Below the pieces are notes generated by a model. That model had not been told where the DNA came from, made no database searches, and was given only the letters and a program-made list of their open reading frames with translations. Of a stretch of DNA of 32,989 nucleotides, positions 10,299-22,509 are shown piece after piece. The position numbers and the translations under genes were made by a program. The number at the start of each line of letters is the position of its first letter. The first letter of the stretch is position 1. The stretch spans positions 329,168 to 362,156 of the forward strand of contig NW_003146289.1 of assembly GCF_000003605.2 (NCBI RefSeq). The letters are read 5' to 3'. Source of the stretch: Saccoglossus kowalevskii (lineage: Eukaryota > Hemichordata > Enteropneusta > Harrimaniidae).

Positions 10299-13200
10299 AT
10301 TACGATGACAGAGGTGCCTTATGCTGATTGAGTTCGATTTTCTCGTTCAGGAAGAACATATCCAATGAACATATGCTGTACAGCTCGATATTACATATTT
10401 TCACCTAATTGTTGTTACTGGCAATAGGTTCGTTTATTGTATACGGTCAGTGATTATCCAAAACACGTAGGGTTTTGCTATTTTCACTAGTTTAAAAAAA
10501 GAACTCATTGTTTCTCTGCCAAATTCGTGAACTTAAAACCCAGTGAAAATGCTCAAAAATCAAAATAGTTAAATAAAATGCCAGTAAAAATAAGCAGTTT
10601 TATAGCAATTTAAGAAAGGTAGTTGCCAGTTATATATACTGTGATGAATGCATATCACTGTGAAAACGCTCTACCGATGTTTGGTCGTAGATCAACATTT
10701 CCGATAAGAGAATTGTTGTGTCGGTCTCTTGACCCAAAACGGTCATCTTATCAGGTACAGAAAAAAATCGTGTCTTGTGTATATTGATTGATAGGATTAT
10801 ATATGTACTGACCCCTTTCCGCCTCCACAATACGAAATGTTGCGTCGCAATATTTACTTTTTATATGCAACATTTGCAGACGGCACGAGTTTACACCACC
10901 CTTTGCATGGTAATGGGGACGAGATATTATTAAACTTTACCTTGATGATATATCACATAGACATGAAGTGAATCGCATGTTGATACACGCCACAGTGACT
11001 AGGAGACATACAACATACCATGTTCTGTTCCACTTCCAGGTCTAACAAGCGGATGAAGACATTGCCAAATAAATCATTATCGGATAATCATCTTCTAATC
11101 AAATCTAATGAACTGTTAACATCACCGACTCATGTTACGTTTCCCCGATATCATCAATATTATTTAAGTTTAACAGTTACAAATCCCTTATTTTTCGTTT
11201 TCCATCCGATGTTATATTAAGTTAGACATCCCATTCGTCTACCGCATCGACATTTGCTACTGTAACATTTTTCTCTCCGATAATTGATAATAATATTTAA
11301 GGAAAACGCTTGGTCAAGTTATGCATGTATATAGCGCTGTTACATATTCACAAACATATACACATTTCGTACAACACTAAATAAATAGTTAATTCGTTTT
11401 TTATTTACATTGTATACTAAATAAGTAAACCATGGTTTCCAAGTGTATTTAAATGTACGTGACCTTGGTCGATATATCACGTTGACACAAATGACATTTG
11501 TGACTGAATACTGTTCAAAAAGAGTTACAACAGTTTCAATCAACACATTCACTGTTATTGTTTATATTATTGGTGATATGTTGTGATGTTAGTGTACATA
11601 TATATTCATCTATAACATCAAGGAGTCAATATTTATGTATATATTGTTCATTGTAAATATTGGCCATGAAACACGTAACACGAATCGCATGTTTACAATG
11701 TATGCACTGTAATTTATATGCTTGTTACACAGGCCTGTGAATTTTCAAATTTAAACAACCTCGTGATAAATTAATCAGAACTACAGCTTTACCTGGCGTA
11801 ATTTTTAATGGAACAGCTTCAAGACATGATCAAGTTATAAATGTTTTAGTTGACTTCAGGAATAACTTATCGAGAATGATATGAACTGATAAACAGGATT
11901 TGAGTACATGTCATTATTTCTATTACAGGTGAAAACACACGCATTATTATTTAAAGTGAAAGTGGTATTAGCACCAGGAGAAGGCAATGTGGTGACTTAC
12001 TGGGGGTGATAGCTGGGAATGGTTTCATACACAGAATAAATTGCTAAAAATATATTCAAATTCATGGCTGTGCAAGGATAAAGATACAAAGCATTTTCAC
12101 ATCTCAATTTTATAAATAGAGAATATAAATAGAGAATTGAAGATATCGTAATTGAACGAAAACATCTGATATGGTCCGACCCCAGCTGAGTAGAAGTAGA
12201 CATTTTTATACATGTATCATACAAACGTATGTGTTTGTTATAATGTGCTGTTTCCATAGCAACCGGGCTACATCTCAAACATTCGATAGATTGGTCCTTG
12301 CATTGTTAATGAGAAATTACTTTTGAAATTATTTTCATTCAATTATAACAGAATCTCTATCGAAATCAAATCGATTGGTTCGTATAAAGAACGACCCTTT
12401 CTGAAAATTCCCTCCCTAATTCATCCATATTTTTTTCAGATATAAATAAAAAGTCAGTCCCGAAATTGGTGTTTCTATGGCAACCAATCCTGAAATGTTC
12501 CAGTAAATCATGTTATAAGTTGTTGAGTTATCCTGCATACAGACAAAGTGGGAACAATATAATCAACATTATATCTGTTTATAAAAGCCGTATTTCCAAG
12601 AACGCAAAACACACAACTGACAACAATTCCCGAAACAAGACACAAAAAGAAAACTGGCATGTACACTACTATACAGAGCATAGTACTTTGTAAGACAATG
12701 ATATATAGACTTAATGGTATACATGAATTGATGTCAGAAGTTGCCAAAAAAAGTAAACATATAGTTTTTGTTTGAAGTGTGAAGTCTACATCAGACAAGT
12801 GGCACTGATGTCATCTGAGGTCAACTCGTATTTCGTCATTGTATTTAACCACAAAAAAATTATATACTCTGCACTGATAACCTTTCTGGGGCTTTTAGTT
12901 TAATAGTTTGAAAAAAGGAGACTAAAACGTCTGCTTATGTACTGCGGGACGGGCGTAGCGACTAAGTTGGCATCTATTCCATAGTATCACAGTGTATATT
13001 ATTGTTTACCTTTGTGGACTTAAACAATATCAGATGACAGCGAAGTAAAATGTGATAGGAACGTGACAACCATTATATATGCTGTCAAACGCAATTTGGT
13101 AGTATGTATCTATGATAGCTTGCTCAGAATTACATGTATGCATAATAATGAAGTCACGTTACTCCCATTTTACAAGCCGTGTTTATTGTGTACTATCACT

Positions 13201-13979
13201 AACTAGTAACACATTCCTACTTCAGTTGCAAAACACAAAATCACAATTATCTATATTTATATATTGCCCATTAAGTATACCGTATAATGGGCCATCACTT
13301 GGATTGCAAAATCACAAATATATTTCTAAAAAATTGAAACTTTAAACAAAGCAACTAGTTTGACTGAAATTTGCATAAAACCATGACTAAAAAAATGTAA
13401 ACGTTTAACTATATTTATTGAGTGTAAATCTAAAAATATAAGATAATTGAATACAAACAAATGAGTTCATTCCCCACGCACGCATACACATATTATCAAT
13501 CATGTAGAAATTGTTTATATTCCAATTTGGATAGGTTATGCGAATGACTGAACCCTACTAATCAAATCGTGAAATATTCCACTCCGCACTGAGGTACTAT
13601 CATGGGCATCTCACTTAAAATATAATTAGAGTTCTTTGAATCATGTCATCGATAATTGTTTCAGTGCCTCTGATGTAATCATTTATTTTGTTTCAATGCA
13701 GTTTGTAAGATAATTAAATATTTCAGTTCAAGTGATGCTACAAATTATTGACTTTTGACACCATGGGAATATTTCCACCGTGCATCATTAGCCAATATCG
13801 AAGTGATATTGTGTTACGATCATTATATTTGACAAATTCATATTTACAGAACAAAATGACACACATGAGGCACAAACAAGCGTTGACTTTTATAACAATA
13901 ACAAACAACACACAGTGCTTAGTTTTTCCAGTCGTATTGTTAATATATTACACAAGTAGATGATAGATATCAGTAAGTG
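10299..13979. other. Non-coding stretch, no gene recognised
   Basis: No protein homology continues upstream of the nuclease-family relic on either strand. The frames present are AT-rich chance frames; the hydrophobic minus-strand frame at 12508-12798 has no family features. The only notable item is the 18-bp string at 10990-11007 that recurs exactly at 15113-15130. Confidence 0.45.
10990..11007 (+). repeat. 18-bp direct repeat, copy 1 of 2
   Basis: CCACAGTGACTAGGAGAC is identical to 15113-15130, in the same orientation. The flanks show only loose similarity. An exact 18-mer match is expected by chance only about once in fifty or more windows of this size, so a decayed interspersed repeat is the simplest reading, but the boundaries cannot be drawn. 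Confidence 0.5.
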
Positions 13980-14037
13980 TTAGATAACATTGGAATTGTT
14001 GGATGAAATTGTTATCTAATTTAATGTTATAATTCCA
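13980..14037. repeat. Interleaved inverted repeats
   Basis: TTAGATAACA (13980-13989) pairs perfectly with TGTTATCTAA (14010-14019). TGGAATT (13991-13997) pairs with AATTCCA (14031-14037). ATAACATT (13984-13991) pairs with AATGTTAT (14023-14030). The arms overlap, so alternative foldings compete. The block lies immediately beside the tandem bipartite motif and may be part of the same repeat. Confidence 0.5.
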
Positions 14038-14053
14038 AACAGTGCCTTGATTC

Positions 14054-14117
14054 ATGCTCAAGTATTGCTGCTCTTGGTCAACTAATTCCATGCTCAAACA
14101 GTGCCGTGATTGGTCAA
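14054..14117 (+). repeat. Tandem pair of a 28-bp bipartite motif, 36-bp period
   Basis: The motif is ATGCTCAA, 12 bases, TTGGTCAA. It occurs at 14054-14081 and again at 14090-14117, an exact 36-base offset with identical half-sites and identical spacing. The second copy contains GTGATTGG, an inverted CCAAT box, and 12 bases later comes TATAAG (14129-14134). A third copy lies inverted at 15006-15033. The half-site TGGTCA resembles a nuclear-receptor half-site, but that assignment is speculative. Confidence 0.65.
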
Positions 14118-14134
14118 CTCATACTGCATATAAG
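14106..14134 (+). promoter_or_regulatory. Possible CCAAT plus TATA core promoter
   Basis: An inverted CCAAT box (GATTGG within 14108-14113) is followed by CATATAAG (TATAAG at 14129-14134). The order suits a plus-strand promoter, although the spacing between the boxes is short. No coding frame of note follows within several hundred bases, so the transcript, if any, would be non-coding or spliced. Such short motifs arise by chance in AT-rich DNA. Confidence 0.25.
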
Positions 14135-14987
14135 TGTAAGTAACACCACGGGACATGGCGTAGTCTCTGATGGTATTATCTCGACTTCACTGCTTAAAGC
14201 ACTTTCAACAACACACTGCAACTTCCAGGTCAACTGTTTTACAGTTTACAGTAGGAAATTATAGCCTGTATCATCATGCATTGTCTGCATCATGCATTAT
14301 TTCAAGAAATGTATGGCTGCAACACGGTCACTGATTGGCTACTCGCACCGTCATTATTTGGCCAATGTATAATGTGAGTAAAACACAATGAATTCGAAAC
14401 ATTTGTTTGCGTATAACCTTTAAAACCAACTTTAAATAATGTTAGAAGAAGGGATAGATTTATAGGGGCCGGGCCAACCTGGGTCTTGCCCTTGTTATCT
14501 TAAAATCTCAATGCCTCCACAATAGTATACCAAACACCATGTTTGAGATGACTTATTTTTAAACACATATTTTACAATCAAGTTGATATGCAAATGAAAT
14601 AAACATTAAAATTAAACATTACCTTTTCAAATATACCAGGCAAAACATCGGTAACTCGAATTCAGTATGACTAACACATAAGTATATTTATCATATCATG
14701 TTTATACATGATAATGTTAGTGTACCGGGTAAATTAAATTGTCTGTGATGAAAATAACGACTGACTAAAACAATAATCTCCAGATTGTGTTCAATGGAGT
14801 GAATGTAAAATGTTCTCGATAAATTACTAAAACATAACTTTAGCAGTGCGTATAGTTCTCTCTTGGATTTTATAAACAATATATTGTCACGTGATATGTA
14901 ACGTCATTGCAATACTCTAGTGAATTAATAGTGAACACTCTGCTGGATAATAGATGACCGAGTCTATTACAGTTCATAACTCAAAAA
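14135..14987. other. Stretch between the inverted motif copies, no gene recognised
   Basis: No open frame above chance is present. A further CCAAT-like pair lies at about 14,330-14,365 (CACTGATTGGC and GGCCAATG, then TATAAT). The short string GCATCATGCATT occurs within 14,270-14,300 beside a partial copy. AACACCAC followed by CATG occurs near 14,142 and again near 14,987, in the same orientation. Confidence 0.35.
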
Positions 14988-15005
14988 ACACCACTTGGCA
15001 TGTTT

Positions 15006-15033
15006 TTGACCAATCACGTTATATTTTGAGCAT
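15006..15033 (-). repeat. Third copy of the bipartite 28-bp motif, inverted
   Basis: Read on the minus strand this is ATGCTCAAA, 7 bases, GTGATTGGTCAA. Compared with 14090-14117, 21 of 21 fixed bases agree and the internal gap has the same length. On the plus strand it begins with a CCAAT box and is followed by TATTTAAG (15040-15047). The two sites therefore have the same elements with the motif inverted relative to the TATA-like box. Confidence 0.6.
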
Positions 15034-15112
15034 GTGGTGTATTTAAGAATCATTTTTATTAGTTGTCACTACTACTGCTTATACTAGCTGATAATTGTAC
15101 TTTCTTGCGTGA

Positions 15113-15130
15113 CCACAGTGACTAGGAGAC
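15113..15130 (+). repeat. 18-bp direct repeat, copy 2 of 2
   Basis: This is identical to 10990-11007 in the same orientation. It lies about 65 bp downstream of the TATTTAAG sequence that follows the inverted bipartite motif. Confidence 0.5.
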
Positions 15131-17160
15131 TTGCATTAAGTTACGGTGAAATTATAAATCTACACAATGTTGTCATGGAGACGAGAATAATTCATGCGTA
15201 CATCCTTTCGGGACTATGATAATTTCCCCTCTGGGTATTTCATTCTCTTTTAAATTGGCTTGTTGCAAATAGTGTATAGTCGTGCAGAGTATCGAGTATC
15301 GATATCGTATTTATATATTGATGTATATTTCTATGTCTTAACGTACATCCTCATAATATTCACAACCCGCTGCCACTGAAATGAAAATGGTTTGCATTTA
15401 TTTCAAATTCTAGATAACTAATTACCTTGCGGTTTTTTTTCAAAGTGATAACGAGAAAATGTACATGAATTGTCGCAATATTTGTCGATAGCTTTGTGCT
15501 GTCCAACAATTAGATACGTTTTGAATAATAAATTGGTTAAATTAGTGGACACAATTGCATAATGATTTTATTTCACACTACTAAATGTAAAAAAATTGCA
15601 TTTGCATGTGTTGTGCTAATTCATAAAATTTCTTGCTGTAATTGGTTGCCCATTACTGTGTCGTCCGCTGTTTTAGGAAGGTATACGATAGTGAAATGTA
15701 CGAATATATATAGTCACCAAAATATTGTCAGCATATACGTTTCGAATACACACTTAATACCTTCATGTAAACATATGATTTTAGCGCATAGAATACGAAG
15801 TCATATTGTAGTAAAAATGATTTAATCGTACAAGGTACATGACAACGCAAACTAAGCAAACCCATGAATAAACGGATTAGAATATATTGAAAAAAGAAGC
15901 GCCAACAGACATATTTTTCGTATATAACACGTGTCAAATAGCATTAAAATGCAATGTTATCAATAAGTAATCCCGTATTACTTCATTTTCTGAATATGAA
16001 CTAATTATTCACGTCACGATACGTTGTGATAGTAAAAAATCACGATGCAACATATTTGTAACAAGAAATATTAAAACGTCCGTCCTTGAACTAGTTAAGT
16101 ATTCCTACATGTCTGCTTTGGATTAGTCTTTTAGCTGTCGGTATGCTCCGGGCAACAGATGAAATCGGAATGGTGGCGGCTTAGTTAGAAAGGATTATAT
16201 GCTATAGTAATCGTAAGTACCTACTACCTGTGTTTTATATTAGGTACAAATGCATTTGAAAAGCTATCATTTACAATAGTAGACACTGTGGAATTTTTAA
16301 GATAATTGGTCTCCCGAAGTAATTATTAATAAATTTTGCATTCTCCATCATGTCCTGAACTGAGTAATTTTCTGCACTATACCACAACCGTCAAATTAAT
16401 GATATTATTTCAGCCATTAAATAAATACAAAATTAGTCTACTATGTGTAATTTTTTGACCAAATCAGTTTCTAGAAAAAGAAGATGATTAAATAGTACGT
16501 GACTGTTGAATGACAAACCAGTATTTTGTATTTGTTCATCTTCTTTATCATCCATGCAATGTAAATTTATTTTTTACTTTTATGCACTTAGTGTTCTAAA
16601 CGGATATGAGCGAAGGCATCAGCTGAATATATCGAGGATTGTACGTCAAGTGTTCTTTACCTTGATAATTTAATGTTCTTCAATTCATACAAAGTTTACG
16701 CAAATGTTTTTGAGACACAAACATGTAAATCCTGACCAATATATTGCATAAGATCACCACGACATGTCTTAATACTTCATTACAATGACAATTATCGTAT
16801 GATGTCCCATTTCACTCTGATCACATACAATCCATTTGTTTTATTAGCTGTGTTTAGAATCGCACATTGGCTATATTGGTTTTGCATTTATATACGCACT
16901 TTGAATTTATGCTTGAACCTGATTTTAGCTCTCCTCTACAAGACGAAATATTGTGCTTACACTTATGCGTTTAACCGTTTTGCCTGACTTTATGGAAACA
17001 CCAATATTATACCAATTATATTTCAAACAAATTGTTAAGTTTTGAGATTAACATGTTCTTGGTCATAATGAGTAATTTGAAATAGGACTGTGCCCTCTAT
17101 GGCACACTTTCATATGTCGCTGTTTTAATTTGACTAAATATACTAATTTTCCCTGAAGGT
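15131..17160. other. AT-rich non-coding stretch, nothing recognised
   Basis: Only chance-length frames are present. The hydrophobic 62-codon frame at 16799-16987 has no signal-peptide-like charge pattern or known motif and is best explained by T-rich codons. Confidence 0.45.
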
Positions 17161-17280
17161 GATGATTGTACAATGGATTTGCTGGTTGTATGGTTGAATT
17201 TTTGGTTGCTGGATTAATTGATGGGATGGCTGGAGGGTTTGTTATTTGTTGCTCTTAGGTTGGTTGATGTTGATCGATTG
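17161..17280. repeat. Strand-skewed G/T-rich low-complexity tract
   Basis: By hand count, about 40 G and only 7 C occur in these 120 bases. GGTTG, GCTGG and GATTG blocks recur at irregular spacing. It looks like the decayed remains of a (GGTT/GATT)-type tetranucleotide microsatellite. No open frame corresponds to it. Confidence 0.55.
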
Positions 17281-19886
17281 AGCATAAGGAATGTGGGAGA
17301 CATTAATGAGATAACAATCATTGTAAACATCACATATTGGTTATCGAAACAAAGGTTAAGCAACTAGTTATCACTGCCTATCGCCAACAACGATTTGGCC
17401 CCAATTATGCTGCCAAATGTGCAATACTTGTTTCTGGTAAATACCCATCTTCAAAGTGAACAAAACAACGGAAGCAATAATAATTACACTATATTCATAT
17501 CAACTAATCGCAATCACTATATTCCTGTTCCCCTACATGTGACAGGTGAATTTGTTCAGATCACAATAGAATAAATTGATTTGTAAATCCTTTACTAAGC
17601 TGTAATCCATTTCAATTCATAAAACACACTTTGTTGGAAATAATACATGCCAATAACAACGTATCATTACCACACATCTAAATTTAAATATATGGTAAAT
17701 GTTAAAGCATTTAAGCAATTACGATGAGAACTAATTTGGTTGTAGCATAACCGTTATTAAATCGGTACGAATACATTACAGTTGTATCAAGTTCAAACGA
17801 TTATGAAATGCACCAATCGGTGCTTCTTTCCGAAGTTTTGAGGGAACCAAATTCCAAAACTTTACACAAAGATAAAACACTAAAATGTGTTCAATTCAAT
17901 TCAATTTACGGATTAAGAGTATCATTCATCAAGCATTTTTGCAAATACGTAGCAGAGGGTTAATAAAAGCAAGACTAAATCAAAGTAATTCTACAGTGAA
18001 ATGCCAATATCAGTACGCTAGATTTATTATTGAATAAACATTTCTCGAGTTTATAGGAAATATTAACAAAATATCGGCATTCCAATGAGAACCAATTGTT
18101 CTCTATTGCTGATCGAATCATTTATTTGTATGATTCTTAATTTCTACAAACATTATTTATACAAGAAAACCAAATCTTTTAATTTTCATTCAGATATATT
18201 AATGACAATATATTAACAATTTCAAATATAATTATATATTCAAATGAACATATAATGTGAAATCTGCTTTCTCTGCTCCAACGTATAATTTGATTATAAT
18301 AAACGGGTTTTATAACAGAGCTGATTTTAATTTCTTGCACCTTCACAGAAATATACTATTAACTCCAGCATAGAAGGTATACATACATTTCAAGCTCATG
18401 TACTATACTAGAGACTACTTTATGCTGATTGTTTAAAGAGAGAGTATCCTTAACATTCATATGTTTAGTTTTCGGCAGATTTAATGAGCGTGTGATTGAA
18501 TATAACATCAGTGTTATACAGCTTTGCTTTTAATGTATTACACATGTATTTTGATTGTAGATTGCTTGTGTTCATAAACTTTCATTCATAAACCAGGGGT
18601 TCAATAACTGTACACAAGGCTGCTCCAAACCTTATCGCGAACGCAATTGACGTCTTCTAATTCGTTTGTATTTTGGAAATAATTTGTTTTGTAATAATGA
18701 ATGCATAAATAAAGAGCTGTACACTATTTGACCATTATGACTAAACTGATCATGCATGAGAAACTATGCAGAAAAAGTCAAAATGAATATTTTGAATAGC
18801 AATCAAAATTGTCTTTTCTTAATCTCTTGATAATATTCAGTATGAAAGCGGAAAAGAAAAGAATGAGACGGCCAAGTTCATCGTCTGTAATTAATAAACC
18901 TAGCTCTACAATAATCAATAAAAAGATAGTTTTTTTTTAAATAATTAATCAGTTGCTTATTTCCCTTTTATAAACCCACAAACAGGTAATCCGTCGAACA
19001 ATGTGTGTACAACTATTATACGCAATATGACGAATCATTCATTTCTAAAGAGCTACTAGTAAAATTATGATACACTAATTAATGTATTATTAAGTACACG
19101 ATTATTTCAAATTAATCTCATTATCTTTCACGGAAAGGCAATGATTGAAATTGGTAGGGAGGGATGAATAAATATGTGATACATTGCTCCGCATATTCTA
19201 AAACATCCAACATTTAATAGCTGAATATTCACGCGTTTTCTAAGGTCTCTGCGACATCGAGAATATGTGCGCAGTAATTGTAGATTTGTAGATGTGAGGC
19301 GAAATATTTAGTAGATTCAACAAAAACTGTTGATAAGATGTTAGACAACTAAATCTAATTAGACCACAATCAGTTACCCTGAGTTCACATCATGTGCATG
19401 CCATTGATATGATATATGGAACAATCATGTTGATATGAAGCAAGATAAACAACTAATTCACCATATCAACTAATATATTAACGTTTCTAACCTAGATTTG
19501 TATGTACAACGAGAATTATGGTTACTCGTCTCCGACGATATCGCCCGACCCTGCAATAGTTCAGTGCTAAACTCGGTAATCGCCACACACACTACACACG
19601 CCACAATAAGGTTGATATTGGTGGTCGCTGACGACTTGGCTTGTTTTTGTTTGCTTTTTGCCTGATGAGTCCCATTTTACCAATTCCTATTACTTCTTTA
19701 TACTCTGGTCTATGTACAAATTATGAAAATACAGAAGCCATGTGGTTGCGCTGATGGACAACTTGACGCCCGGATTGAAATGACCAACGTCACCAATTTA
19801 AACCATATAACCTTCTTTCCCGTGTTACACAAGATTACAACCTAAATGCTCGTTATGATAATATGAAGTTCATCGCAAAGTCATAA
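17281..19886. other. AT-rich non-coding stretch, nothing recognised
   Basis: Neither strand shows protein homology, an RNA gene or a repeat that I can identify. There are several short A and T runs, including a T9-A3 run near 18,930. Confidence 0.45.
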
Positions 19887-19898
19887 CCCCCCCCCCCC
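19887..19898. repeat. C12 homopolymer
   Basis: Twelve consecutive C stand in otherwise AT-rich sequence. This is a likely site of length polymorphism or sequencing error. Confidence 0.9.
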
Positions 19899-22484
19899 GA
19901 CGTCTACTAATAATGATCCGTAACATTGTATACTATTTTATTCAACTAATAATCAACAACACATATTTTAATATAATTTATTGATTTATATGGAAATGAC
20001 GGATTGGAGAAATATTTTACATGATGACGTTGATCAAGGTGGTTTGAATTGATCGATTTTGATTATTCGTGATAAACAACAAATTGTTAATGTCAATACG
20101 ATAAATGAATTTAATACAAAAGAATTAATATTATCTCCAGATCTATTGTAAATAGTAGCTTTAATATGTATACAGTATGTATTGCATGCTATATTGTGTA
20201 TAATTTTCGGTGTTTTATTTCTTTTCGTTATTAACATTGTGTTGCGAATAAAAAAAGAATAACAGTGTGTGGCTCAACTTATCCAACATAACTGAATTGC
20301 ATAGCTGTGTCCTTGAAATAGTACCCATGTCATGTGTTATGTGTATGTGCAGTCATTAGGTAATAATCTTGGTGACTATAAAATGTCTCGGTGACTATAA
20401 TTCTTGCTATAAACACCCTTTCTCGACACCTTTCCAAGCACTCCAAACAAAACACCATTGAATACTAATCATCCACAACAGTTATTTTTTACAAGGAGTG
20501 TTACCTCTGGCATGTTGCATAGCGTGAATAATCGTGTTTATGTCATAACACCACTGTGACAAATATGTTGATAAAATTTGCAGTATAATTTCATAGCGGT
20601 ATGTTTCAGTCGACACGGGAATGTTCGCATATTAGTTCCGCTGAGTTCATTCAACTAGAAGCATAAAACAGTCTTCACGCCGCCTGTCTTGCAGGAAAAC
20701 AGTTTCTATAATTATAACTGTTCCACATGATTACACAGTACAGCACTACACTACACACACAAATACTTTTCGCCGCACATTGTATAGTGTTTAAAACAAC
20801 ATAGACATAGAAAGGACGTGCGAAACGATTACTTGGCATAGTCACAATTGGTTGTTACAATGAGTGTAAAGTAATGATATTATTATTGTTTCCCGGTAAA
20901 GCACCGTGCGCAAAGTTATAATAGTACAACTATTAGTTTACATTAAAACTAGCGTTCAAACTCCTGCATCTACCATAGTAGGTCATTTAAGGAACAATGG
21001 AAACCGAACCATAACCGTAGAAATGCAAAGGAATCAGATGGTATATGAATAGTATATTTTATTTGACTTGAAATCACGTAGTGAATACATAATATATGAA
21101 AAAACTTAACATAACACAAGCACATATACATCTATTTTATATTCTATATGTACAGTGCAGCCTGGCTTATTTACTGAAACCATCAAACATCGACATATCC
21201 TTAGCTAATTTAACAAATGTATTAGCCAATGCTAATTTTAAAAAAATAAATGTTTGTTTCATTACAATCATGTCCGTATTTGACCAACAAATCCGGTGTT
21301 ATGTATTCCTACCCCATTGACATGATATTGCTGTCATAGTGGAATATTTAAAATGTATTATAAACCAATATAAAAACATTCTTTTTATCATACTTCCGAC
21401 TCACTATATTTGTTTGAAAAAAAAACTTGGTTAATCTTCATAACCGACAGAGCGTACAGCACCGTGGATATCGGTTAGTGTATGTAGTAATGATTACACG
21501 ATTCTCCACTCCGGATAATGAGTCTCATATTTTTCTTTTACATCAAACACTACTAATACACCGCGAGGGCATTGGAGCGTATGTAGCTGTTCTTTATTTT
21601 ACGCGTGTTGCATAATTCATTTTGTATCCGGGTACTCAGACACTGACTGAATTTTATATAAGCCGAGGTCTTTAGGCAATAATACTCATAAATGTTTATA
21701 GTATACGCAACCTTTAATAAAGTTCGAATTTGCTTTTTTCTTCACAAATATAGTGTATATATATAACTGTATTTTCACGTATGGTGTAAATTATGAGCAC
21801 TGTTACATGGTGGTAAATGATAAGTAATTTGCAGCACACAGTAAATGAACACTAAACACTAATTGGTACGTATCATTAAATCGAAGTGCACGCAGATAAT
21901 TAATTAGTTCACTAACAACAACAAAAAACTAGTAAGCGATTGAAATTAATCAATCAATACGAAATAGGTGAAATTATGCGTCCGTACTGGTCCTGCAGAA
22001 AATATAGTAATTTATTGGAGACAACTCTTTATATCCAGAGATTATATTCTGTCTGGATACAACATTGTGAATTGTACTGATAATTGTAAAAAAAATCTAT
22101 GGGATGTGTATGACTGTATCTCACTTGTTAAACTATACTCTGTGAAGATACACTCGTCTGCAACACGTTTTGTATATTTCTTATCTTAGGATTACGCAGA
22201 AATGTTTTCATTTTTTTGGGATAAACTAGGATTTAGTCTTGGTTACACAATGCTGACACTGTGGAGATATACCAAACCCCCACGACGTATTTAAAAAACG
22301 AATTATAACGATAAAAACATTGAGGCAAGCATAAATGTTTGTTTTAATATAGGTATTTTTGGTTGGTGAAGGAATTGTGAGAATGACTTATTTGCATAAC
22401 AATCCAACCAGTACAAATATACATACACGCTTACCTAAAGTGGCTGTAACTGTCATTATTTCATTTTTTTGTGTGTTGGATTAT
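19899..22484. other. AT-rich non-coding stretch, nothing recognised
   Basis: All frames are short and carry no family signature. No structured RNA or repeat was identified. Confidence 0.45.
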
Positions 22485-22509
22485 TAATACGCTTTCAGGA
22501 AGCGTATTA
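22485..22509. other. Perfect 10-bp hairpin with 5-base loop
   Basis: TAATACGCTT, TCAGG, AAGCGTATTA: the two arms are perfectly complementary. No coding sequence adjoins it. In an animal genome it has no default meaning; it could be a small mobile-element footprint, part of a small structured RNA, or chance. Confidence 0.6.

Noticed and set aside
12508-12798. 96-codon hydrophobic minus-strand frame, possible membrane protein
   Set aside because: T-rich codons give hydrophobic residues by default; no start context, motif or neighbour supports it, and a plus-strand frame overlaps it.
16799-16987. Hydrophobic 62-codon frame
   Set aside because: Chance length and composition driven by AT-rich DNA.
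20951-20962. GTTCAAACTCC resembling a tRNA box B
   Set aside because: No box A or acceptor pairing at the right distance upstream.
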